A stretch of 64,000 bases of DNA from Pythium myriotylum (GCA_023091665.1 JALJCQ010000006.1:496001-560000); one strand, 5' to 3'; counted from the first letter of the stretch, positions 10,913-21,297 are shown. A program made the numbers and translations. The notes: generated by a model not told the origin, from the sequence alone.

Positions 10913-10927
10913 GGTTATGAGCCCAAG
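10913..10927 (+). other. Primer-binding site matching the initiator-tRNA-Met anticodon arm
   Basis: GGTTATGAGCCC directly follows the LTR. It is complementary to GGGCTCATAACC, the anticodon stem-loop of initiator tRNA-Met, not to a tRNA 3' end. Drosophila copia and yeast Ty5 use such half-tRNA primers. Confidence 0.75.
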
Positions 10928-11237
10928 TGGCTTCTCGGGAGGGTCAATGAAGAAACCTGACGATCGGCTCGGCACGGACAATTACTTCCATTGGGAGTTT
11001 AACATGAGGATGACGCTCGCTCGCAAGGGGTTGATCGACCACATCTCGGTCGTGAAGCAAGAGGGCGAGATCACTGAGGCCTGGCGGCTCGGTGACATGA
11101 AGGCATTCGCCATCATCGCTCAAGGTGTCGAACTGGAGCATCAGACCAAGACTAGGGCGGCTTCAACGGCGAAGCAAGCATGGGACGTACTTAGGAGTAC
11201 TACAACCGGTCCAGTCTGCAGAATCGGGTGCAGTTAA
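10917..11237 (+). CDS. gag: copia gag, N-terminal part (frame 1)
   Basis: Opens at ATG 10917 inside the primer-binding site (MSPSGFSGGSMKKPDDRLGT); a second ATG is at 10947. The stretch GTDNYFHWEFNMRMTLARKG resembles the start of copia-type Gag (UBN2/DUF4219-like). The frame is lost near 11200, where the Gag sequence continues in the frame of the next entry. Confidence 0.8.
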   Translation: MSPSGFSGGSMKKPDDRLGTDNYFHWEFNMRMTLARKGLIDHISVVKQEGEITEAWRLGDMKAFAIIAQGVELEHQTKTRAASTAKQAWDVLRSTTTGPVCRIGCS

Positions 11238-13954
11238 CGCGCCGACTGCATGACTTCAAGATGGAAGCAGGCCAGACCATGGCTGCTCACATTGACCGAT
11301 TCGATGAGCTCGTCACCGCCATGGAGGCGGTTGGAGATGGGTTGAATGGGGCCCGCCAGTTGGTGATCCACCTCGGTAGCTTACCGAGTGAGTACGATAC
11401 CATCGTGGCGATCATCGAAAACGCCCATGACCTGAGCCTTGAAGAGGTCAAAGAGAAGTTGTTGAAGGCGTACGAAAAGGTTGAGAAGGCTGAGACCGAG
11501 GAGGCGGCGTTCAGAGCGCGCCAGGTCGAACAAAAGGGGGCAAAGAAAGCGCGTAAGGGCAGCCGCAAGAAGAAACAGCAAGGGCAATTCAACGGCGAGT
11601 GCTACTCTTGTGGCAAGCGTGGCCACAAGCAGGTAGACTGCAAGAAGGCAAACAGCGACGAGGTGCTGTTTTCGGCTGGAATTGGGCCCAGCCACGGGTG
11701 GCTGGTCGACAGTGGTGCGTCATCGCACATGTCGCCCCACAGGGAGGATTTCGTGACATATCGAAAGCTGGAGGAGGCAATTGATGTCACTATCGCGGAC
11801 GGTGCTGTCATGAAAGCTGTGGGTGTTGGAAACATCCGTATCACCGGTTATCAAGGCAAGCACATTCTGATTCAGAACGCGTTGCACATTCCGGTGCTAG
11901 ACCGTCGGCTTATTTCTGTACCACGTATCACGGCACGTGGACTGGCTGTGAAGTTCGGTGCAAACTACTGCTGGTTCCTACGGGGGAGCGAGACCATTTT
12001 GAAGGTTCCGAAGGTTGGGAATGTATACCAGCTACACTCGGACCCCGAGCGCGCGCTTATTGTGGAACTTGGCGGCGTGTCAACACAGAGGGAGCTGTGG
12101 CATGCGCGAGTGGGCCACGCCTCTGACGCGCGCTACGACCAGACCCAGGTGGTTGTGCACGGCCTGCCGGCTCTGAAGAGGACCACCGGTGGCCTTTGCT
12201 CGGGCTGTATGAAAGGCAAGCAGACTGTGACGAAGTTTCCCCACACCAAACGACACGTGAAGACGAGTGAGTTGCTTGAGCTCGTGCACAGCGACTTGAT
12301 GGGTCCTATCAAGAACCCATCGCCGGGTGGCGCTAAGTACATCCTGCTCTTTGTGGACGACTACTCTAGATACGTGGTAGCCTATTTCTTGAAGAAAAAG
12401 AGCGAGGTAGCGGAGCGCTTCCGTGAATACAAGGCACTCGTGGAGAACCAGTTTGGCTGCAAGATCAAGACGATTCGAACCGATAATGGTACTGAGTTCG
12501 TGAATAAGGTGTTCGACGGCATCTGTCGCTCCGGGGGCATAGTTCATCAACGTACGACGCCGTGCAGTCCGCAGCAGAATGGATTGGCAGAGAGGATGAA
12601 TCGCACGGTGGTGGAGATGGCGAGGAGCATGTTGCACTACAAGTGCGTTGATAAAAAGTGGTGGGCAGAAGCGGTCAGCACTGCGGTCTACTTACTGAAC
12701 CGCCTAGTGACCTCTGCTGACCCGGACATGACACCGTATGAGAAGTGCTTTGGCCAGCGACCGAACCTAAACCATATTAGAGTGTTTGGTTCGATGGGGT
12801 TTGCTCACGTTGACAAAGAAAAACGCAGCAAGCTCGATGCCAAGAGCTACCGGTGCATGATGATTGGGTACTCCGAGCAAGCAAAGGCTTATCGCGTGGT
12901 GGACCTTGAGACAGGGAAAGTCATGTTGAGCCGCTCGCTGGCTCTTGATGAGCGCGAGGTGGACGGACTGTACAGTGACCAGTCGCTCACAAACGTCCAG
13001 TACATTGTGTGGAAGGATGTTGACGAGTGCGACGTGGTTGACGAACCGACAAGCCGCAACGATGTGGACATGGAGGAGCGCATGTCGGACAGCGGTGACG
13101 GGAACAGCGGAGGCGGCAGTAGCTCAACCGTAATCCCACCGCCAGTGATGCACGAGTCTCCTGCACTGCCAGGCACTGAGCCGATGCCTATTGCAGAGGG
13201 CTCGCATGACCAGAATGCAATGGTTTTTCGACCAACAAGTAATTACCGGGCTAACAACAGGTTCCAGTCCACCATGACGCTGCGCGACCGTGATGAGCCG
13301 CTGCAGATCGAGGCCGAACGCCCTACTGAGCGAAGCCTCGTGCTTTACGACCACGACGACGGCAGGACTGACGGTCCTCGCGCCAAGCGACCGCGCCAAG
13401 AGGAGGAGGTGGAGTATAGCTTTGTCTCGGCGGCGGCGATTGGATCGGACGTGCCGGCTACGTATAAGGAAGCGACAACAGGGCACGAGCGTAAGCAGTG
13501 GGAGCTTGCAATCCTAGACGAGATTGACGCCCACGCTCGCAACGGAACATGGAATTTTGTATCACGACGAGGGGACATGAGGGTGATTGGCTCCAAGTGG
13601 GTGTTTAGCAAGAAACGAAACGAGAAGGGAGAAGTCGTGCGATATAAAGGGCGGCTCGTGGCCCAGGGATTCCGCCAACAATTTGGCGTGAACTACTTTG
13701 AGACATACTCCCCGGTGGCGAACATCAACTCGATTCGCGTGCTGCTCGCGGTTTGTTGTGCCCGAGGGTACACAGTGTGGCAGTTCGACGTGGACACGGC
13801 TTTCCTCTACGGTGTTCTAAAGGAGCAAGTGTTCATGGAGATTCCAGAGGGTGTGGACGCGCCAGAAGGCACAGTGTGTGTGTGCTCCGCAAGTCCTTGT
13901 ACGGACTCAAGCAAGCTTCTCACGTTTGGAACCAGACCATACATCGTGTTCTAA
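11228..13954 (+). CDS. pol: copia gag-pol middle part: Gag C-terminus, protease, integrase, RT start
   Basis: Domains in order: rest of Gag, CCHC zinc knuckle CYSCGKRGHKQVDC (about 11600), aspartic protease DSGASSH (about 11705), pre-integrase zinc region (HARVGHAS...CSGCMKGK), integrase core HSDLMGP, RTDNGTEF and QQNGLAERMN carrying the D-D-E catalytic triad, then the RT start (WVFSKKRNEKGEVVRYKGRL, QFDVDTAFLYG). The frame ends after a GTGTGTGTG run near 13880, where RT moves to the next frame. Confidence 0.9.
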   Translation: MQLTRRLHDFKMEAGQTMAAHIDRFDELVTAMEAVGDGLNGARQLVIHLGSLPSEYDTIVAIIENAHDLSLEEVKEKLLKAYEKVEKAETEEAAFRARQVEQKGAKKARKGSRKKKQQGQFNGECYSCGKRGHKQVDCKKANSDEVLFSAGIGPSHGWLVDSGASSHMSPHREDFVTYRKLEEAIDVTIADGAVMKAVGVGNIRITGYQGKHILIQNALHIPVLDRRLISVPRITARGLAVKFGANYCWFLRGSETILKVPKVGNVYQLHSDPERALIVELGGVSTQRELWHARVGHASDARYDQTQVVVHGLPALKRTTGGLCSGCMKGKQTVTKFPHTKRHVKTSELLELVHSDLMGPIKNPSPGGAKYILLFVDDYSRYVVAYFLKKKSEVAERFREYKALVENQFGCKIKTIRTDNGTEFVNKVFDGICRSGGIVHQRTTPCSPQQNGLAERMNRTVVEMARSMLHYKCVDKKWWAEAVSTAVYLLNRLVTSADPDMTPYEKCFGQRPNLNHIRVFGSMGFAHVDKEKRSKLDAKSYRCMMIGYSEQAKAYRVVDLETGKVMLSRSLALDEREVDGLYSDQSLTNVQYIVWKDVDECDVVDEPTSRNDVDMEERMSDSGDGNSGGGSSSTVIPPPVMHESPALPGTEPMPIAEGSHDQNAMVFRPTSNYRANNRFQSTMTLRDRDEPLQIEAERPTERSLVLYDHDDGRTDGPRAKRPRQEEEVEYSFVSAAAIGSDVPATYKEATTGHERKQWELAILDEIDAHARNGTWNFVSRRGDMRVIGSKWVFSKKRNEKGEVVRYKGRLVAQGFRQQFGVNYFETYSPVANINSIRVLLAVCCARGYTVWQFDVDTAFLYGVLKEQVFMEIPEGVDAPEGTVCVCSASPCTDSSKLLTFGTRPYIVF

Positions 13955-15033
13955 CCGAGATTGGCTTTGAGCCATCGAGTGTAGACTCGTGCATCTATAT
14001 GCGACGCACTGGGACCGATCTCGTGTATCTTTGCCTGTATGTTGACGACATGCTGATAGCTGCAGCGGACGTGGCGATGGTCAACGCGATCAAGACCAGC
14101 TTACTGCAGCACTTTCGTCTCAAAGAGTTGGGGCAGGCAAAGTTTGTGCTCGGTATGGAGCTTGAACAGAACGTTGTTAAGCGGACCCTGGCGATCAATC
14201 AGACGCAGTACATCATGGAGGTGGCGATGCGATTCAGCCAAGTTGATGCTCGTGCGTTCTACAACCCGTGTGATACTAGCACGAAGTTGTCAACGCGCGA
14301 CTCCGCGACATCGGACGAGAAGAAGGATGTGATGTCGCGCCGGCCGTACCGATCGTTGATCGGCTGCTTGCTCTACATCAGCGCGTGCACGCGGCCAGAT
14401 GTGGCTTATGCAGTGGTTCACCTGAGTCGGTTCATCGAAAACTTTGGCGAGGCACATTGGAAGGCTGCAATTAGGGTGCTCCGGTACCTTTATACGACAC
14501 GCCGGATTGGACTTGTTTACGGCATGTCGGCCAAACCAGACGTCCTGGTGGCGTTCAGCGACGCGGATTGGGCGTCAAGCCTCGACGACCGTCGGTCGGT
14601 TTCGGGTGTGGTGATTGTGCTGAATGGGGCTGCAGTTGTCTACAAATGCAAATATCAACGGACCGTCGCTTTGAGCTCAACAGAGGCAGAGTACATGGCA
14701 CTCAGTCTGTGCGCCCAAGAGGTTGTGTGGACTCGGGCACTGCTGAGCGACCTCGGCGTCGAGCAGCGCAACGCGACCGTGGTCTATGAAGACAACCAAG
14801 GGGCGATCGCTCTTGCGAATAACGTTGGCTACAGCGGGCGCGCCAAGCACGTTGAGATTCGTCACCACTTTGTGCGGGAGAAGATCCAGGACAAGACACT
14901 AGTGCTTCGCTACGTCGAGACGGCCAAGCAAGTTGCTGATATCTTGACTAAGGCCATTGCGACGAAGCAGTTCGAGCTGCTTCGGCACGGCATGGGCGTG
15001 CGCGAGCCAGAAGCTGTCGGGCTCACTGATTGA
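13882..15033 (+). CDS. pol: copia RT C-terminal part and RNase H
   Basis: Homologous sequence begins around 13885 (KSLYGLKQA) in the +1 frame relative to the previous entry. It includes the RT catalytic motif YVDDMLIA (about 14038), then LKELGQAKFVLGMEL and the RNase H domain (AFSDADWASS, STEAEYMAL, EDNQGAI, and the HHFVREK...ADILTKA end). The stop lies just before the polypurine tract. The upstream break means the genomic copy would not make a full polyprotein, unless the break is an assembly error. Confidence 0.88.
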   Translation: MLRKSLYGLKQASHVWNQTIHRVLTEIGFEPSSVDSCIYMRRTGTDLVYLCLYVDDMLIAAADVAMVNAIKTSLLQHFRLKELGQAKFVLGMELEQNVVKRTLAINQTQYIMEVAMRFSQVDARAFYNPCDTSTKLSTRDSATSDEKKDVMSRRPYRSLIGCLLYISACTRPDVAYAVVHLSRFIENFGEAHWKAAIRVLRYLYTTRRIGLVYGMSAKPDVLVAFSDADWASSLDDRRSVSGVVIVLNGAAVVYKCKYQRTVALSSTEAEYMALSLCAQEVVWTRALLSDLGVEQRNATVVYEDNQGAIALANNVGYSGRAKHVEIRHHFVREKIQDKTLVLRYVETAKQVADILTKAIATKQFELLRHGMGVREPEAVGLTD

Positions 15034-15040
15034 GTGGGAG

Positions 15041-15394
15041 TGTTGGGAAGCACACTCAGCGCTGCCCGACAGGAGTGCATACTACATATTCTGCATGAGA
15101 CACTGCCACCAGTGCGAACATTCTCATGGCCAAGGCCAGGTGGGTTCAGAGTGGTCCAGCACGTGAGTGCTGTTCCGACTCGCACTGAGTGTGGTTGAAG
15201 TGACGCATGAGTGTGCGTCACGTGCATATTGAGTGAAGGTTGGTTATCAACTTGGGTTGACAACCTCAAGGGGAAACATAGCAGACAGAGAACGCAAGGA
15301 AGACCAACTAGCGGCATCAAGTTGATGCCTGGCGTAACCTATCTAATATGATCACTCTTCCATTAGCAAAGGACTACGCAAGTGATATTCATCA
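15041..15394 (+). repeat. 3' LTR, Ty1/copia element (354 bp)
   Basis: Identical by eye to the 5' LTR and followed by the GCAAG target duplication at 15395-15399. Confidence 0.95.
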
Positions 15395-15399
15395 GCAAG
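15395..15399. repeat. Target site duplication (right copy) of the copia element
   Basis: GCAAG, matching 10554-10558. The pre-insertion site therefore joined about 10558 to 15400. Confidence 0.9.
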
Positions 15400-15674
15400 C
15401 GATGGATCGTCGGCGGACTTCACGAAAACTTGGAAAATGGTGTCGATCATCACATCCTCGAGGCGAGGCGCTAAAGTACCGTGTGCGGACACCACTATCC
15501 GTGCAGGCTTCCTGGAGGCAGCTCAGCGGGTCCAGATCTCCACAAGTTGACACCCAAGAGTGCTGAGTCTGATGCAAGAGCTCCCTGAGTCTCTGATCCG
15601 TGGCGACCTGTCAGTCAGTCTCACTTGCCGTCTCCCAATTGCACCACTGACCGACTCTCTTCCTGCCGTCAAGC

Positions 15675-16958
15675 ATGGAGCGAATGTGGTGGGAGGACGA
15701 GGCAGAGGCACTCGACGCGGCGCTGAGTATGCTCGAAGACTGGGAGAACCCAACTCGGGAGTCCACGCGAGAGAAGCGAGATGCCGAAACGGACTCGAGT
15801 GGGGGTGCCAGTGACGAGGCCAAGCCGCAGCGCGCTGTCAAGATCAACATGAGTCGCGAGCGGCAGAAAAAAGAGAAGCTGCAGCTACAACGGCTCGTGG
15901 CTGAGCTGCAACTCGAGCTCGAGCGCTTGCAGTCCAGAAGCTCGAGGAGACTACCAGCTCAGACCTCAGCAGCACCAGGACGAGCATCCGCGCTAAACCA
16001 GGGCCTCGTCGTGTGGGAGAACATCACGCGGCGCCAATTCCATGCGCGAAGACGTGCCGAGGCTGTCAATAAAAGGTTACGCGAGTTGGTCGGGTCGCAC
16101 GCTGCGATTGCTGAGAATTTGCTGATCTCGATCAGGCGAGCTCATCTAGTTGAAGAGGTGAGCGTCCTGACGGCACGAAGACATATCATGTTCTGACGAT
16201 GTTTACACCTGCAGGAGGCGCAGAAGTTGCCTTTATTCAAATGCCCCGCATTGTCGGCGACTTTCCAGAGCGAGTCATTCGATCAGAAACTTCGAGATCG
16301 ATTGTGGTCGTTATATGATCAGTGGCAAGTTCCATTCTCGCGGTTCGACCGTTTTCAGAACATCAACGACGAGTTCTTCGAAGCCCGAGTGATTCGCGAC
16401 GACAGTGAAGAATTCGCCGTCGACTTCTTCATCTCTCGTACCTATCCGTTCTCGAGCAAACGCGTGGAGGACGAAGTTTGGCGGCAGCTATTACAGCTCC
16501 AGTTCACGGAGGAGAACTTCTCACTCCGATCTGAAGCAACAAACTTCGACGATTGGGCCACTATTAACTATGATATCGCGCAGAGGAGCCAAGGTACGGT
16601 GGGCACGTTTTGCGCGCGCATGGGAAACAAGAAATTCCGCGATAACAATGGTCAGCTCGTCCTCATGACAACAATGTGCGGGCACCCGGATCCCTTGGGA
16701 CGAGGATTGTGCAAAGCAATCGTGTTTGATGACAACTGGATACGCATAGTGGATTCATCGATCGGGAACAAAGGGTCACCGATGACTTCGTTTCAGTATG
16801 TCAGTCGTTTACGCATCCGCCGTCGTGTGTCCGACTTCAAGGATCGATCAGAAGCCGGACTTCTCAAAAGTTTTGTAAATGACTCAATGCGCATGAGCAT
16901 GGAGAATATCGAGCGGCGACTGATGCTTGGACCTTCGCATCATATGTACGACCCTTGA
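15675..16958 (+). CDS. bZIP-like/START-like protein, locus 3, two exons
   Basis: Exons 15675-16157 and 16215-16958 (57-bp intron, GTGAGC...CAG) encode 408 aa. It starts MERMWWEDEAEALDAALSML, the family's WWxDE motif. The basic stretch INMSRERQKKEKLQLQRL runs into leucine heptads, and the second helix is RRQFHARRRAEAVNKRL. Exon 2 has WQVPFSRFDRFQNI, VIRDDSEEFAVDF, FPF-type YPFSSKRVEDEVWR, CGHPDPLG, FDDNWIR and the end motif IERRLMLGPSH. The copia element lies 280 bp upstream of the ATG and may carry or block promoter elements. Confidence 0.8.
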
Positions 16959-17859
16959 TTGCGTGCGACTACTTTTGCAAAGTCCAGCCCTCGAAGACAC
17001 AGTCGTGTGGGTCTGTCGAACCGACATTGGTGAATGGAAGAAGCGATTCGACAGGCTTGACGAGTTCGTGCTTTTTAGCCATGATAAAAGCTGTCGCAAG
17101 AAACCGTCGCTATAAGCCAATGCGGAAAAAACAAGGAGGCCACAGTGCTGCATATCATCTTGTTTCATGCTTGTGCTACCAACATTTCGAGTTCGTGGTA
17201 CCTGGTGAAGTGCCCCAGACTCTTCTTCTCTCTTTACAAGCCGTTAGCAGAGCCATCGTCGCAACATCCCGCACTCAAGGGAAGCACGTTGATCGATAAA
17301 GCTACTTCAGCCTACGCGTTCATGATTTTCCATGTTGAGACCAGATTCTTGTCTTATTCTCCGTCGAAAATACGCACTCTGATCATTTTTCTCTTCGTAT
17401 GCCTCTCAACAACGCTGCGCGTAGCGCAATCTTGATCGACGAGACGTTGTTTTCTCTAATCCACCGCAGTGGAAATAAACTGCATCTTCATGTACTTGCT
17501 CAGTCTGCCAGGAATATGCGGTGGTCTTCGATGCGCTGAAAAAGGAAGGGCGGTGACAAATAAATTGAAAAGCAAGCTGGGCTCAGGCAAAGTATGAGTC
17601 CTAGGCCGGGAAACGACAAATCATCCTTGACTTGTACGATTGGCTGTGATTACGCGAAGAGTCGGTGTTCCGCGAAACATAAACCCCGCTCGATTTACTC
17701 CTTCATTCTCAGGTATCATCTGGAAGACACCATGGTCGGACCTGCGAGATCCAATAACGTCTGACTGTCTCCAGATGTCACAACACACTACGGAGTGACA
17801 CCGAACCCAAAGTCAGACGCGAAGTCGTGGAATCCGGCCATCTCAATCATACTTTGAGG
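16959..17859. other. Intergenic, no gene seen
   Basis: About 0.9 kb between loci 3 and 4. There are short open frames only, no repeats noted, and the promoter of locus 4 is presumably at its right end. Confidence 0.4.
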
Positions 17860-19171
17860 ATGGAGAGGGCCTGGTGGGACGATGAGCCGGAGCTCTTCGA
17901 CGCCGCGCTGCGGATGCTCGCGGATTGGGACACCAGTGCGCCGAGGCGTTCGATCGGCTCGCTGGAAAACCTCGAGGAAGACGGTGCAGAGGACAGCCGT
18001 CTCACCAAGAACGACACCAAGCTCCGCAACCAGAGTCGTGAGCGCCAGAAGCGGGAGATCCAGCAGCTGCGCATCGCGGCCAGCGAGCTCGAGAGGACTC
18101 TGGTGCGGTTGCAAAAGCGTCAAATGGTGTCGTCCTCGAGCCAGTCAAACGCTCCCTTGGTCGTGTGGGAGAATGCGACGCGTCGTCAGTTGCAGGCACG
18201 AAGACGCGCTGAAGCGTTCAACGCGAAGCTACGGGGAATGATCCAGCAGCAAGCAATGGTGGCTCGTGATTTGATGCTAGCCATCGAGCGCATTGAGGAA
18301 GCGCAACGCGTAAGTTCCAAAGCGTCGAGTTTGTTTTATCTCTTACGTGGTTGACCTAAATGCTGTCTGTCATCTTCAGGAGTTTTGCAAGTCCGCGCTT
18401 ATTGCAAATACGATACCAGTACCTCCGATCGGAGGCACCACGAGTGACCAGGAGCTCAGTCGACGACTCGCACGTATCTCAGAAAGCTGGAGTTCCCCGT
18501 TTCGTTCGACTACAAAGTTTCAAACCGGTGTCGATGACTTCATGGAGTCGACAAGTGTCCATGAAGACACATTCGAAGTCGTAGAGGACTTCCACGTAAG
18601 CCGAGCATTCCCGTTCGCGCGCGAGCAAGTGGAACGAGAATGCTGGGCCTTTTATCTTGTATTGGCAAGCAGAGAAGAGAACTTCTGGATGACTTCTCAG
18701 TTTCAATCGGACGGTTCACTCAATTCGGGCGGGTTCTACGCTGTTCTCAAAAATGGTATCAACGGCGCTCGTTCGTTCCGTGCGCGTCTAATGAGTCGGC
18801 GGAGCCGGGACGAAAACGGTAATCAAATAATCACGTCGACGTGGTGCGGATGCCCGGATGAGTCCGTGACTGGAACCGACGACGTCCTCATGTTTCGAGA
18901 TTCGTGGGCTCGCTTCGTCAGTGAAGGGGACGAGATGACGCGGTTCCAGTATGTGAGCCGCTGTCGCATTCGATTTACGAAAATTGGGCAGCCAGACAAA
19001 ACTCATGCGAACGAAGTGAAAAAGTTCATCCAGCGAGTATATGAGTGCGTACTGCGAGCAGGATTGGAGGAAGTGGAGCGGAGGTTGATGCTGAATCCTT
19101 CCGGAATTGGCAGTCAATCAACTTCAGCTCAAGTTGACGGCGCAGAATCACATCAACGCAGCATGTCATGA
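17860..19171 (+). CDS. bZIP-like/START-like protein, locus 4, two exons
   Basis: Exons 17860-18309 and 18380-19171 (70-bp intron GTAAGT...CAG) encode 413 aa. The N-terminus MERAWWDDEPELFDAALRML matches loci 1, 3 and 11. The basic stretch LRNQSRERQKREIQQLRI leads into heptads, and the second helix is TRRQLQARRRAEAFNAKL. The START-like exon has VHEDTFEVVEDFHVSRAFPF, CGCPDES, FRDSWAR, FQYVSRCRIR and the end motif VERRLMLNPS. It converges on the SGSGD-repeat gene, with only 67 bp between stops. Confidence 0.78.
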
Positions 19172-19238
19172 GCTCAAATATACTACTTCCGCCACAGCCA
19201 CGAAGAATTCACTCATCGTCACTACCGTGTTGCGACTG

Positions 19239-20900
19239 TCAGATGTACACAGGAGCTTCCCGACCAAGCAGCGGAAAACTCTCGCTTAATCGCTGCCGCC
19301 GTTTGCGCCACGCCTTTTCGACTCGACCCCACAACACGATGAACAGTACAATCAGACCCCCAAAGAGAACGACTTGCCAGTTGGTATTCTTTTGGTCAGA
19401 CGAGGGTTCTTCCATCGGGGAGTCGTTCGAGTTTGGTGGCTTCCCGTCGTTGCCGTCATCATCATCTAGGTCCCAGATCAAGCTATACGCATCGCCGATG
19501 GAAACGTGATAGAGCTTGGGTGGCGGGACGTTGTATGAAGTCGACCACGTCGGCATTGATAGTGTCATTCGCTCACCCGTAGCATGGCTTTTCGGTGGGT
19601 CCGAGTTCTGAGAAGTAGAGGTGATCGACCGCGGAGCTTGTCCTACGTAGTAAATCTTGGACTGGCTGGACGTCCCGTAGTTGAGCCCCTCGGTTACCTG
19701 AACAGTGATCTCTGCCGATCCAGAACTGGAAATGTGAGCGTTTCTGCAGATAACGTTGCCAAGATTGGCATCTCCAGAACCAGAGACAGTTATGTCACAT
19801 TGAGCGATGCTCTTCGAGCCACCTTCGATCGAAACCTCTCCAGACGACGATTTGGTCACCGTGAGTTGGGATGTTTGCATATCTGTCGACGAGACCAACA
19901 CTTCTCCCGCACTTGTGACCTCAACGGAAAGACTCGATTGGGATTGAAAGAAATCCGACTGGATCTTGATGCCAGCAGAGCCGTGGCAGCGAATATTTGC
20001 GAGCGAGCTACTAACCTCCTGAGCTTTTAGATATCCGCGCCCTGACGAAGTGGTTGTGAGCGTCAAAGATGAGTACGTCCGCAGATGCGCCACATCCAGT
20101 TTGACGTCGCCCGAGCCGTTGGTCTTGAAGTTGGCTGTTGCCGACGTTACACTGCCAGCTTTGAAGAAGCAGGAGCCGGAGTTCGATGTCTGAATACTCA
20201 ATGAGGAGTAGCTTTGAAGACTCGTGGCATCCATCTTGACGTCACCAGAACCGTTAGTACTGACTTCCAGCGACGTTGAAACCACCGAACCAGCTGAGAA
20301 GTAGATGCTACCAGACCCCGAAGACTGAATCTGAATGCGATTCACGTTCACTGAGTGCTGACTCTTCACAAAGAGATCCCCCGATTCGGTGGTTTTCAGC
20401 ATCAGTTGCGGTGCCCAGTCGTTACTGAGTAGGTTTTCACTGACGATCACAGCCCCACTGGACGAGACCACCACTTGTCGAAGCACCGACATCGTATTCG
20501 TCACAATCTCCACACGCACATAGCCGTCCAGTGTTTCGCCGGCTTGATGAGGCGGTGATGTCAAGTCGAGCTGACCGTCTCCCGATGCACTCACCGCTAC
20601 CAGCGACTGCACCATTTGCTCACTATCGCCGAGCACTCGCACTACCGCCGCGGCGTCGTCAAAATTGAGATACGCGTTGTACGTCACGTACACTTGGCAC
20701 TTGACACCCGAGTGGATGGCGAGGAGCCGCTCTCCGTACGCGCCCATCACGCTCCACGTGCGCACGACGCGCGCGCGATCGCTGAGCTCGGCGCCCGCGA
20801 GCTGCGAGATTCCTCCGTCTTGGACGCGCAGCGCGTCACTCAGCGCCGCGAGCAGCACGAGCAACAGAGGCAGCAGTAGCAGCAAGCGTGACGACGCCAT
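19239..20900 (-). CDS. Secreted type I membrane protein with GSGD/SGS repeats, paralogue of 4378-5961
   Basis: 553 aa from the ATG at 20900, which opens a clear signal peptide (MASSRLLLLLPLLLVLLAAL); an in-frame ATG at 21044 would put 48 non-signal residues first. The ectodomain has about a dozen SGSGD, NGSGDVKMD or SSGSGS turns spaced 18-22 residues apart. One helix (VVLFGGLIVLFIVLW) and a basic stop-transfer stretch follow, then the tail PLLGREAPVYI. The N-terminal QVYVTY...VRVLGD..MVQSLVAVS region and the PLL...APVYI tail are shared with the protein at 4378-5961. A surface-exposed beta-solenoid is likely; ligand unknown. Confidence 0.73.
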   Translation of the reverse strand: MASSRLLLLLPLLLVLLAALSDALRVQDGGISQLAGAELSDRARVVRTWSVMGAYGERLLAIHSGVKCQVYVTYNAYLNFDDAAAVVRVLGDSEQMVQSLVAVSASGDGQLDLTSPPHQAGETLDGYVRVEIVTNTMSVLRQVVVSSSGAVIVSENLLSNDWAPQLMLKTTESGDLFVKSQHSVNVNRIQIQSSGSGSIYFSAGSVVSTSLEVSTNGSGDVKMDATSLQSYSSLSIQTSNSGSCFFKAGSVTSATANFKTNGSGDVKLDVAHLRTYSSLTLTTTSSGRGYLKAQEVSSSLANIRCHGSAGIKIQSDFFQSQSSLSVEVTSAGEVLVSSTDMQTSQLTVTKSSSGEVSIEGGSKSIAQCDITVSGSGDANLGNVICRNAHISSSGSAEITVQVTEGLNYGTSSQSKIYYVGQAPRSITSTSQNSDPPKSHATGERMTLSMPTWSTSYNVPPPKLYHVSIGDAYSLIWDLDDDDGNDGKPPNSNDSPMEEPSSDQKNTNWQVVLFGGLIVLFIVLWGRVEKAWRKRRQRLSESFPLLGREAPVYI

Positions 20901-21297
20901 GGTCGAGGCGAGAGGAGATCGATGCACGAAGTGAGACCGAGGTCGCGTTGGTGAGACCATCAGTTGACAAGCATTCGAAAAGAATGTTGGCGCAGGGAGT
21001 AGTGTGGAGCTCGTAATGTGTGGTAGAATTACATTGGACAGCATTACTATTCACCACCGGAGAATCCACCAAAAACATTTGTATTTGTTGTTGTTCCTAT
21101 AGTTTGTTGAACTTGCCAGTCTCGCCTGGACGGACGCGTCCAGCGAGATAGGAAGCAGCTACAGGAGGTGGACAGAAGGCTACGCTACAGTGACGAAACT
21201 CATCGCTCGAACAGACGAGTTGTACAGAATGGACATGAGTTGCAGGCTCCAGGCTCGTGAACACGCAGTCACGGTCGTTGTATCCAAAGACGACGGG
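20901..21297. other. Promoter and spacer, no gene seen
   Basis: Upstream region of the SGSGD-repeat gene and downstream region of the repeat-bearing RxLR-like gene. No supported feature. Confidence 0.4.

Larger units (their letters stand above)
10559..15394 (+). mobile_element. Ty1/copia LTR retrotransposon, recent, two frameshifts
   Basis: Complete structure of 4836 bp: identical 354-bp LTRs, GCAAG target duplication, primer-binding site right after the 5' LTR, gag-pol, and a purine-rich tract (about 15028-15040) before the 3' LTR. Integrase precedes reverse transcriptase, which defines the copia superfamily. The coding frame is broken once inside gag (about 11200) and once inside reverse transcriptase (about 13885). 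The element sits 280 bp upstream of the start of bZIP-START locus 3, on the same strand. Confidence 0.95.

Noticed and set aside
11195..11240. Programmed frameshift between gag and pol
   Set aside because: The break is inside Gag, upstream of the zinc knuckle, not at a gag-pol boundary, and no slippery heptamer is evident.
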